This document shows, one piece after another, positions 30,937 to 40,075 of a stretch of DNA of 44,236 nucleotides. Both the position numbers and the translations under genes were made by a program. The DNA is taken from positions 1-44,236 of the forward strand of contig JAURGZ010000015.1 in assembly GCA_030833525.1 (NCBI GenBank), in the 5' to 3' direction. Numbering within the stretch: position 1 is the first letter of the stretch; each line of letters begins with the position of its first letter. The DNA is from Bacteroidota bacterium (GTDB lineage Bacteria; Bacteroidota; Bacteroidia; NS11-12g; UBA955). Below the pieces are notes generated by a model. The model was given only the letters and a program-made list of their open reading frames with translations. It was not told the DNA's origin and did no database searches.

Positions 30937-33748
30937 GGTACATGCTCTTCTCTTTTTGCAACTCCCTGAAGACGGGGTCTTTCAGGTCCTTGATAAACAA
31001 GATGGATTCACCGGTGCTTTTCATCTCAGGTCCCAATTCTCGGTTGACATTGGGGAATTTGTTGAAGCTGAATACGGGTTGCTTGATGGCGTACCCCGTC
31101 GGTCTGGGAGGAATGCTGAAGTCTTTCACTTTGTTGGCTCCGAGCATCACCTTGGTGGCCATGTTGACGTAAGGAAAATCGTAGGCTTTGCAAATGAAAG
31201 GTACCGTTCTTGAGGCCCTGGGGTTGGCTTCGATCACATAGACCTTTTCGTTTTTCACGGCAAACTGGATGTTCAGCAAACCTTTGATTTTCAAAGCTCT
31301 GGCAATTTTCTCAGAGTATTCGGCCATTTGGTTTTGTACGTTCTCGCTCAAGCTGAAGGGAGGCAAAACAGCACTGCTATCTCCTGAGTGAATGCCCGCG
31401 GGTTCGATGTGCTCCATCATGCCAATGATGTGAACGTCTTCGCCATCGCTGATGCTATCGGACTCGGCTTCTTCGGCTCGATCCAAAAAGTGATCGATCA
31501 ACACTCGGTTGCCAGGCAAATCGCCGAGCAATTTCACAACGGCTCTTTCAAGATCTTCGTCGTTGATGACAATGACCATGCCTTGGCCACCCAATACGTA
31601 AGAGGGGCGAACCAAAACAGGGTAACCCACTTGATTGGCGATGGTGATGGCTTCTTCAGCATCCAAGGCAACACCGTATTTGGGGTAGGGAATATCCAAT
31701 TCAGCCAACAAGTCGCTGAAACGACCGCGGTCTTCGGCAATGTCCATATCGTCGAAGCTGGTACCGATGATCTTTATGCCTCTCTTGTGCAATTCCTCAG
31801 AGAGTTTCAGAGCAGTTTGACCGCCCAATTGTACGATGACCCCTTCGGGTTTTTCATGATCGATGAGCTCCCACAAATGCTCCCAATAAATGGGTTCGAA
31901 GTAAAGCTTGTCGGCCATGTCAAAGTCGGTGCTGACCGTCTCGGGGTTGCAATTGATCATGATGGCCTCATAGCCTGATTCTCTGGCGGCCAATATGCCG
32001 TGTACACAAGAGTAATCGAATTCGATTCCTTGACCGATGCGGTTGGGTCCGCTTCCCAAAACGAATATCTTCTTCTTCTCGCTGACGACACTTTCGTTTT
32101 CACCGTCAAAAGTGGAGTAGAAGTAATTAGTGGGTGAGGGAAACTCAGCTGAACACGTGTCTACCATCTTGTAGACGCGGCGAATGCCCATGTTGATGCG
32201 TGCGTTGTAAATATCTTCAGCGGTAGCATTTCCACCCATAAGATGGGCCATCTGTTGATCGCTGAATCCTTTCTCTTTCGCCACTTTCATCAGGGCTGCC
32301 GGTATGTTGGCCGGTGTATATCGGCGTACTTCGTTTTCGGTTTTAACCAGGTCGGCAATTTGCTCCAAGAACCAGCGGTCGATTTGGGTCATTTTTTGAA
32401 CGCTGGAAATGGGCACGCCCAAAGCCAGGGCATCTTTCACCTGAAACAGGCGATCCCATGAGGGGTTTTCCATACCAAAAACCAAGTCTTCCAGTTTGCG
32501 GGAGACTTTGTGGTCGGCACCCAAGCCATGACGCCCGATTTCCAAACTTTGACAGGCCTTTTGAAGGGCTTCTTGGAAGGATCGACCGATGGCCATAACT
32601 TCACCTACGCTCTTCATTTGGAAGCCTAAGCGGCGTTCAGCTCCAGGGAATTTATCGAAGTTGAAACGAGGAATTTTAACGATGACGTAGTCCAAAGAGG
32701 GCTCAAAGAAGGCACTTGTGGTCTTGGTGACAGGGTTCTTCAACTCGTCCAAGTAGTATCCAATGGCGAGCTTAGCCGCAATCTTGGCAATGGGGTAACC
32801 GGTAGCCTTGGAGGCCAAAGCGCTGGAGCGGCTTACTCGGGGGTTGATTTCAATGGCAATGATGTCTTCGGTGTCAGGGCTTACGGCAAACTGCACGTTG
32901 CATCCGCCGGCGAAAACACCCATGGAACGCATCATTTTGAAGGCCATGTCGCGCATGCGCTGGAAGGCTACGTCGCTCAAGGTCATAGCCGGGGCCACGG
33001 TAATCGAGTCACCTGTGTGAATGCCCATGGGGTCGAAGTTCTCGATGGTGCAAATGACGGCGATGTCGTCTTTGCTATCGCGCAACAATTCAAACTCGTA
33101 TTCTTTCCAACCCAACACCGCCTGCTCAACCAAAACCTCGTGAACGGGGCTGGCCTCGAGGCCGCGCTGCAGGGCACGGTCAAAATCTTCTTTTTTGTAG
33201 ACGATGCTACCCCCAGTTCCCCCCAGCGTGTAGCTTGGGCGAATGACCAATGGGAAGCCTATGCGCTGAGCGATTTCCTTGCCTTCCAAAAAGCTGTTGG
33301 CAATTTGACTGGTGGCCACGCCCACCTCCAATTCGCCCATGAGTTGGCGAAACTTCTCGCGGTCTTCCATCTTGTCGATGGCGGGGATGTTCACCCCGAT
33401 GATGCGCACGTTGTATTTTTCCCAAATGCCGAGTTCGTCAGCTTCTTTGGCAAGGTTCAGGGCCGTTTGACCTCCCATGGTGGGCAACACAGCATCAATG
33501 CTGGGTTGTTCTTGCAAGATTTGCTCCATGGTTTCAGCCGTCAGAGGCAGCAGGTACACATGATCGGCGTTGATTTTGTCGGTCATGATCGTAGCCGGAT
33601 TGCTGTTCACCAATGAAACGGTGATTCCTTCTTCTCGCAGACTGCGAGCGGCTTGCGAGCCCGAGTAGTCAAATTCACAGGCCTGACCAATGATGATGGG
33701 TCCAGAGCCGATGATGAGAACGTGTTTGATCGAAGGGTCTTTAGGCAT
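30926..33748 (-). CDS. carB: Carbamoyl-phosphate synthase large subunit, lacking the C-terminal allosteric domain
   Basis: CarB makes carbamoyl phosphate from bicarbonate, ammonia and two ATP for pyrimidine and arginine synthesis. The two homologous ATP-grasp halves are visible: GSGPIIIGQACEFDYSG near residue 13 and GSGPNRIGQGIEFDYSC in the second half. The product is 940 residues, about 130 shorter than E. coli CarB. It stops shortly after the FNKFPNVNRELGPEMKSTGE segment, so the MGS-like domain that binds UMP, IMP and ornithine is absent. Start ATG 33748 (MPKDPSIKHVLIIG) fits the family. carA is not adjacent. Confidence 0.95.
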   Translation of the reverse strand: MPKDPSIKHVLIIGSGPIIIGQACEFDYSGSQAARSLREEGITVSLVNSNPATIMTDKINADHVYLLPLTAETMEQILQEQPSIDAVLPTMGGQTALNLAKEADELGIWEKYNVRIIGVNIPAIDKMEDREKFRQLMGELEVGVATSQIANSFLEGKEIAQRIGFPLVIRPSYTLGGTGGSIVYKKEDFDRALQRGLEASPVHEVLVEQAVLGWKEYEFELLRDSKDDIAVICTIENFDPMGIHTGDSITVAPAMTLSDVAFQRMRDMAFKMMRSMGVFAGGCNVQFAVSPDTEDIIAIEINPRVSRSSALASKATGYPIAKIAAKLAIGYYLDELKNPVTKTTSAFFEPSLDYVIVKIPRFNFDKFPGAERRLGFQMKSVGEVMAIGRSFQEALQKACQSLEIGRHGLGADHKVSRKLEDLVFGMENPSWDRLFQVKDALALGVPISSVQKMTQIDRWFLEQIADLVKTENEVRRYTPANIPAALMKVAKEKGFSDQQMAHLMGGNATAEDIYNARINMGIRRVYKMVDTCSAEFPSPTNYFYSTFDGENESVVSEKKKIFVLGSGPNRIGQGIEFDYSCVHGILAARESGYEAIMINCNPETVSTDFDMADKLYFEPIYWEHLWELIDHEKPEGVIVQLGGQTALKLSEELHKRGIKIIGTSFDDMDIAEDRGRFSDLLAELDIPYPKYGVALDAEEAITIANQVGYPVLVRPSYVLGGQGMVIVINDEDLERAVVKLLGDLPGNRVLIDHFLDRAEEAESDSISDGEDVHIIGMMEHIEPAGIHSGDSSAVLPPFSLSENVQNQMAEYSEKIARALKIKGLLNIQFAVKNEKVYVIEANPRASRTVPFICKAYDFPYVNMATKVMLGANKVKDFSIPPRPTGYAIKQPVFSFNKFPNVNRELGPEMKSTGESILFIKDLKDPVFRELQKEKSMYLSR

Positions 33749-33763
33749 AGTCCAAAAATTAGG

Positions 33764-33771
33764 CAAAGTTA
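33764..33771 (-). promoter_or_regulatory. -7 promoter element TAACTTTG for carB
   Basis: A perfect TAnnTTTG match on the minus strand, 15 nt before the carB ATG at 33748. It lies in the 91-bp gap shared with the divergent rbfA. Confidence 0.55.
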
Positions 33772-33827
33772 GGGACCAGGTCTTCCCCAAGCGAACAATG
33801 TGAATAAATAGCCCAAGCCCCTTGCCT

Positions 33828-33835
33828 TATCTTTG
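33828..33835 (+). promoter_or_regulatory. -7 promoter element TATCTTTG for rbfA
   Basis: A perfect TAnnTTTG match followed by CATC and then the ATG at 33840. The 4-nt spacing predicts a leaderless rbfA transcript. Confidence 0.65.
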
Positions 33836-33839
33836 CATC

Positions 33840-34202
33840 ATGGGACTGAGACAAGAAAAATTTGGCAAACAGGTGTTGCGCGACCTTTCAGAGTTGTTGA
33901 ATCTGCACCGCGCCGAATGGTTGGGCTCGGCTTTTGTGACCATTAGCGACGTTCAAGTAAGCCCCGATTTGGGTTTGGTAAAGGTGTATGTGAGCCTCTA
34001 CAACAACCCCAATCGCCAGCAGATTTTGGATCAATTGGATTTGCACAACAAAGACATTCGCCATGAATTGGCTCGCCGAATTCGCAACAACGTCAAGAAA
34101 ATCCCCGAAATTCGGTTCTACGAAGACAACGGTTTGGATTATGCCGCCAAAATGGATGAGGTCTTTGCCCGCATCAAGCGCGACGAATCCAGCGATTCTT
34201 AA
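33840..34202 (+). CDS. rbfA: Ribosome-binding factor A
   Basis: RbfA is a KH-like RNA-binding protein that binds the 30S subunit during late 16S maturation and cold adaptation. The 120-residue product has the family pattern: an N-terminal helix (ELLNLHRAEW), VTISDVQVSPDLGLVKVYVSLY, IRHELARRIRNNVKKIPEIRFYED and a short acidic tail. The frame begins at 33822, but ATG 33840 is the natural start and lies 4 nt after a -7 element. The permease gene follows after 3 bp, so both are probably cotranscribed. Confidence 0.94.
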   Translation: MGLRQEKFGKQVLRDLSELLNLHRAEWLGSAFVTISDVQVSPDLGLVKVYVSLYNNPNRQQILDQLDLHNKDIRHELARRIRNNVKKIPEIRFYEDNGLDYAAKMDEVFARIKRDESSDS

Positions 34203-34205
34203 TCT

Positions 34206-35390
34206 ATGCGTTTTGCCTGGACCTTGGCTTGGCGGTACTTCTTTTCCAAGAAGAACCCAACTGCTGTCAACTGGATCAGCGGCATTGCTTTAGTGGGTTA
34301 TGGCATTGGGGCGGCAGCCCTGCTCATTCTGCTCAGCGCTTTAAATGGCTTTGAATCTCTGATTTTTGATGGCTATCAGCATAGCGATGCCGATTATCGA
34401 ATTGTGCCGGCAAAGGGAAAGACCTTCGCATTGAGTCAGGACGATTCACTGGGTTTGGCGCAATGGCCAGGAGTCCAAGCAGCGGGGCCTGTGGTGCACG
34501 AAAAGGCCATTTTGCAACACGATAAAGGTGAAACCGTTGTAGAAGTGATGGGGCTCAGCGATGGTGCCTTGGCTTGTTTGGATTTGGACACCTTGGTGGT
34601 GGCAGGAGACAATCGCTTGAACGGAAACAGCATGGCGGCTTCCTTGGCCGCGGCCCTTTCTTACCGAATCAACCTCGGTGCCGGTTCAGGCAATTTAACT
34701 CTGATGGCTCCCGACCCAGAAAGTGTTTCGGTATCCCAAACAGAGCTGCTCATGGAACCCATCGTGGCTTCTGCCTTGCTTTCGCTGGAGCAAGAAGGGC
34801 AATCCCAACGTGTGTATGTTTCGCTGGCCTTGGCCCGGCGTTTGTTTCGTTTAGAGGCGAGTAGCAACGAGTGGTTTTTGTCGGGAACGATATCCCGCCA
34901 AGCCTTAGAAACCTGGTTGAGTCAGCGCGGTTTGGTATTGGAAAACAGACAAGAACAGCACCGCTCTTTGTACAAGATGTTCAACACCGAAAAATGGGTG
35001 GCTTTTGGGCTTTTCATTTTCGTGTTGCTGCTCATTTCCTTCAATTTGCTCGGCTCTTTGAGCATGCTGGTCTTAGCCAAGCGCCCCGATATGCGTTACC
35101 TGCAGTCGGCGGGTTTGAAGTCTTCTGGGCGGGCGGCTTGGGTGTTTTATGAGTCTCTGTTCATAGGCGGTGTAGGAACGCTCGGGGGCCTGTTGGTGGG
35201 CTTCGCCTTGGTTTGGGCTCAGCATCACTTCGGATTCGTTCAAACTCAAGGCAGTTTTTCCATTCCATACCCGGTTCAATTTCGCCCTTTGGATTTGGGG
35301 CTGATCATGGGTATATGCTTGGTTCTCTCGCTGTTAAGTGCTGTGGTACCCGCATTGCTTTCGGCGCGAAATCAATGGGGTAAAGCATAA
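34206..35390 (+). CDS. FtsX-like ABC permease, LolC/LolE (lipoprotein release) type
   Basis: A 394-residue inner-membrane protein of the MacB/FtsX permease superfamily with LolC/E topology: one N-terminal helix (about 22-45), a large periplasmic domain (about 50-260), and three C-terminal helices (about 265-290, 315-340 and 365-390). Its N-terminus FAWTLAWRYFFSKKN is typical of Lol-type permeases that extract lipoproteins from the inner membrane with LolD. No LolD ATPase is adjacent, so the complex must be completed elsewhere. It ends at a strong bidirectional terminator. Confidence 0.85.
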   Translation: MRFAWTLAWRYFFSKKNPTAVNWISGIALVGYGIGAAALLILLSALNGFESLIFDGYQHSDADYRIVPAKGKTFALSQDDSLGLAQWPGVQAAGPVVHEKAILQHDKGETVVEVMGLSDGALACLDLDTLVVAGDNRLNGNSMAASLAAALSYRINLGAGSGNLTLMAPDPESVSVSQTELLMEPIVASALLSLEQEGQSQRVYVSLALARRLFRLEASSNEWFLSGTISRQALETWLSQRGLVLENRQEQHRSLYKMFNTEKWVAFGLFIFVLLLISFNLLGSLSMLVLAKRPDMRYLQSAGLKSSGRAAWVFYESLFIGGVGTLGGLLVGFALVWAQHHFGFVQTQGSFSIPYPVQFRPLDLGLIMGICLVLSLLSAVVPALLSARNQWGKA

Positions 35391-35391
35391 A

Positions 35392-35417
35392 AAAAGCCGG
35401 GTGAAAACCCGGCTTTT
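35392..35417. terminator. Bidirectional terminator with GAAA tetraloop
   Basis: AAAAGCCGGGT-GAAA-ACCCGGCTTTT: a perfect 11-bp stem with a GNRA-type tetraloop and A/T flanks. It lies directly after the permease stop and 20 bp before the katG stop, so it serves both convergent genes. Confidence 0.95.
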
Positions 35418-35437
35418 GAAATGGATTAGAATGGTTA

Positions 35438-37738
<2,301 letters not shown>

Positions 37739-37996
37739 TTATTTGTCTATGCTACCCAAGACTCGCTTCATGAAGTCGGCAGCGGCTGTACGCACATCGA
37801 TTTTTCCTTCTGAATCGCGCACAATGTTTAGAACCTCTATGGCTCCAAGGGAGTTGGAGATCAATTCTCCAATGACCTCGAGTTCTTCGTCTTTGAGACC
37901 GCGAGCTTCACTCAAGGATTCGAGGACTTCGACGGTCTCCAATAGGTAGTCTTCGTCGAAGTTCTCAGCTAGGTGTTTAATGATTGGCAATTTCAT
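37739..37996 (-). CDS. Small conserved protein (DUF6952-like) of the peroxiredoxin operon
   Basis: An 85-residue acidic helical protein (MKLPIIKHLAENFDEDYLL, ending FMKRVLGSIDK). I believe it matches DUF6952, a small Bacteroidota family found beside thioredoxin and peroxiredoxin genes, but the name is from memory. It has no Cys, so it cannot take part in thiol exchange directly; a partner or scaffold role is possible. The start overlaps the trx gene by 20 bp, which implies translational coupling. katG follows after 24 bp. Confidence 0.7.
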   Translation of the reverse strand: MKLPIIKHLAENFDEDYLLETVEVLESLSEARGLKDEELEVIGELISNSLGAIEVLNIVRDSEGKIDVRTAAADFMKRVLGSIDK

Positions 37997-38288
37997 GGAC
38001 CAAAGTTTCTAGGTTCTCAGCGCGGTTGGTTTGGACCTGGTTGATCAACGTTCCATTGTGGAAGGCAGCAAACGTGGGCAGGTTGCTCACATCGGCCAAT
38101 TGGCGCGATTGGGGGTAGCGTTCCGCGTCTACGTATACAAACTCGACCCCTTCGGTCTCGGCGTCAAAACGTTTGAATTTGGGTTTCATCAAACGGCAAT
38201 TTCCGCACCAGCCAGCGCCGTACTGAACCAGAACTTTCTCGTTCTGGCTCAGTACTTCGTGGAGATTATCGGCTGATAATTCGATCAT
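37977..38288 (-). CDS. Thioredoxin-family protein with WCGNC active site
   Basis: A 103-residue single-domain thioredoxin with no signal peptide, so cytoplasmic. The redox site is WCGNC (27-31, Cys28 and Cys31), with Asn in place of the usual Pro of CGPC. The cis-proline is Pro71 in NLPTF. Changes between the two cysteines shift redox potential, so it may be tuned to a particular partner, probably the peroxiredoxin encoded 1 bp upstream. It overlaps the DUF6952-like gene by 20 bp. Confidence 0.92.
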   Translation of the reverse strand: MIELSADNLHEVLSQNEKVLVQYGAGWCGNCRLMKPKFKRFDAETEGVEFVYVDAERYPQSRQLADVSNLPTFAAFHNGTLINQVQTNRAENLETLVHEIANH

Positions 38289-38289
38289 T

Positions 38290-38919
38290 TTAGTGCTTGC
38301 TTAAGTAATCAGCAACTCCGTCACGAGTGGCAGACATAGCGTCTTTGCCTTCTTCCCAGTTAGCGGGGCAAACCTCGCCGTGGGTTTGGAGGTGAGTCAT
38401 GGCATCGATCAAACGAATGTATTCGTTTACGTTACGGCCAATGGGCATGTGGTTGATAGACTCGTGGAATACGGTTCCGGTTTCGTCCAACAAATAGGTA
38501 GCGCGGTAGGTCACGTTGTCACCTTTTACGGTGTAATCATCTTCGGTTCCTTCGTAAACGATATCCAAAATATCCAAAGCTTCAGCCAACTCGCGGGTGG
38601 TGTCGGCCAACAAGGGGTAAGAAACACCCTCGATACCGCCATTGTCTTTGTGGGTATTCAACCAGGCAAAGTGCACCTCAGCAGAATCGCAGCTAGCACC
38701 GATTACGATGGTGTTGCGCTTCTCGAATTCAGCTTTTGCCGCTTCAAAGGCGTGCAATTCGGTGGGGCAAACGAAAGTGAAATCTTTTGGGTACCAAAAC
38801 AAGACTACTTTTTTCTTGTTGTTAACGGCTTCTTCAAATACGTTCAATTTGAAAGTGTCGCCCATTTCGCTCATGGCGTTAACGGCGATGTTCGGGAATT
38901 TTTTACCTACGTAACTCAT
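38290..38919 (-). CDS. AhpC-type 2-Cys peroxiredoxin
   Basis: A typical 2-Cys peroxiredoxin of 209 residues that reduces hydrogen and organic peroxides. Peroxidatic Cys51 is in DFTFVCPTE and resolving Cys184 is in HGEVCPANW. The frame continues to 39015, but ATG 38919 (MSYVGKKFPN) gives the family N-terminus and follows a -7 element by 11 nt. It heads the apparent operon with the thioredoxin, DUF6952-like and katG genes and is divergent from oxyR, a classical arrangement for OxyR control. Confidence 0.95.
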   Translation of the reverse strand: MSYVGKKFPNIAVNAMSEMGDTFKLNVFEEAVNNKKKVVLFWYPKDFTFVCPTELHAFEAAKAEFEKRNTIVIGASCDSAEVHFAWLNTHKDNGGIEGVSYPLLADTTRELAEALDILDIVYEGTEDDYTVKGDNVTYRATYLLDETGTVFHESINHMPIGRNVNEYIRLIDAMTHLQTHGEVCPANWEEGKDAMSATRDGVADYLSKH

Positions 38920-38930
38920 AGTATCAGGAA

Positions 38931-38938
38931 CAAAATTA
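38931..38938 (-). promoter_or_regulatory. -7 promoter element TAATTTTG for the prx operon
   Basis: A perfect TAnnTTTG match on the minus strand, 11 nt before the prx ATG. It lies in the 76-bp gap shared with oxyR. Confidence 0.6.
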
Positions 38939-38959
38939 CTACCCCTTTGTTTATAAGTA

Positions 38960-38981
38960 AAATCAATAAGATTTATCTTTA
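38960..38981. promoter_or_regulatory. Possible OxyR-region dyad and oxyR -7 element
   Basis: AAATC-AATAA-GATTT (38960-38974) is a short dyad in the AT-rich oxyR/prx gap. It abuts TATCTTTA (38974-38981), one mismatch from the -7 consensus, 14 nt before the oxyR ATG. A regulator bound here could control both directions. No good match to the E. coli OxyR ATAG-type consensus was seen. Confidence 0.35.
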
Positions 38982-38995
38982 CATAAGAAAAAGTT

Positions 38996-39922
38996 ATGAA
39001 TGAAAGCAGCATCACCCGTCATCAACTCAATGGATTGCAAGCCTTGCTCAGACACGGATCGTTTGGAGCCGCTTCAGAAGCGATGTTGATTTCGCAACCG
39101 GCCCTTTCGATGCAGATTCAAAAACTGGAGACCCAGTGCGGTTTTCCCTTGGTTGATCGAGGCGCCAAACCCTTGGCATTGACCCCCATGGGGGAGTCAT
39201 TCATGGCCCAGGCTAAGCTTGTGTTGCAAGCCTTTCATGACCTAGATGATACCTTGATGGATTTGCAGTCGCGCATGGAAGGCGAGTTGCGACTCGGAGT
39301 GATACCCACCATTGCTCCCTATTACATACCCAAGGTGGTGGGTCCATTCTTACAAGCGTACCCAAATGTACAACTGCAGGTGCGCGAATTGACCACTGAA
39401 CGCATTCTCGCTGCTTTGCGCGCAGGTGATATTGATTTGGGAGTGCTGGCTATTCCCATGGCCCAAGATTATCAGGCATTTGAGGTTCAAGAGCTGTTTC
39501 AAGAGCCCTTGTGGATTTACCACCAAGGTGAACAGGCATTGGAGTCCATGCCCTATGTGGGCTTGGCTGAATTGGAGAATTACAATGCCTTTTTGTTGAA
39601 CGAAGGTCATTGCCTGCGCGACCATGTCTTGATGATTTGTGGTCCTAGAAGTTTGAACCAACGGAAAGGATTGCAGTACCAATCGGGCAGTTTGGAAGCC
39701 CTCATCAATTTGGTGGATCGCTACGGCGGATTAACTGTGATTCCTGAAATGGTGCGCCAAGGCTTGACTCCAGACCAACAAGGCCGAACCCTGCCGTTTG
39801 GCCAGGATCAAGCCCACCGTTCCATAGCCATCATTCATAACAAAAGCGGTTACAAACGAAGATTGGTATCGGCCTTCTACCGAATTTGTTCCCTTGAAAA
39901 TCAAGAACTTGAAAAAAAGTAA
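38996..39922 (+). CDS. oxyR: OxyR, LysR-type hydrogen peroxide sensor
   Basis: OxyR is a LysR-family regulator that forms a disulfide when peroxide is present and turns on peroxide-defence genes. This 308-residue protein has an N-terminal winged HTH (about 1-65, GSFGAASEAMLISQPALSMQ) and a ligand-type domain with Cys206 in LNEGHCLRDH and Cys215 in VLMIC. The 9-residue spacing equals that of Cys199 and Cys208 in E. coli OxyR. It is divergent from the prx-trx-DUF6952-katG genes, its probable targets. Start ATG 38996 fits the LysR N-terminus. Confidence 0.94.
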   Translation: MNESSITRHQLNGLQALLRHGSFGAASEAMLISQPALSMQIQKLETQCGFPLVDRGAKPLALTPMGESFMAQAKLVLQAFHDLDDTLMDLQSRMEGELRLGVIPTIAPYYIPKVVGPFLQAYPNVQLQVRELTTERILAALRAGDIDLGVLAIPMAQDYQAFEVQELFQEPLWIYHQGEQALESMPYVGLAELENYNAFLLNEGHCLRDHVLMICGPRSLNQRKGLQYQSGSLEALINLVDRYGGLTVIPEMVRQGLTPDQQGRTLPFGQDQAHRSIAIIHNKSGYKRRLVSAFYRICSLENQELEKK

Positions 39923-40013
39923 AGATTTTTTTGGGGGATGGTCCCGATTATGGTGTTGTGTATTGTTATGGGGACACCCAAACCCACTTTCAGATTAACA
40001 TGCGTATTATGGT

Positions 40014-40021
40014 TATTTTTG
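40014..40021 (+). promoter_or_regulatory. Possible -7 element TATTTTTG for the adhesin gene
   Basis: A perfect TAnnTTTG match 54 nt before the ATG at 40076, in the 153-bp gap after oxyR. It would give a longer leader than most genes here. No clear Shine-Dalgarno site was seen. Confidence 0.4.
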
Positions 40022-40075
40022 TAGAAGGTTCGGAGTTTTCATTGTTAAACAGATCACTACGGATATCATAGATTT

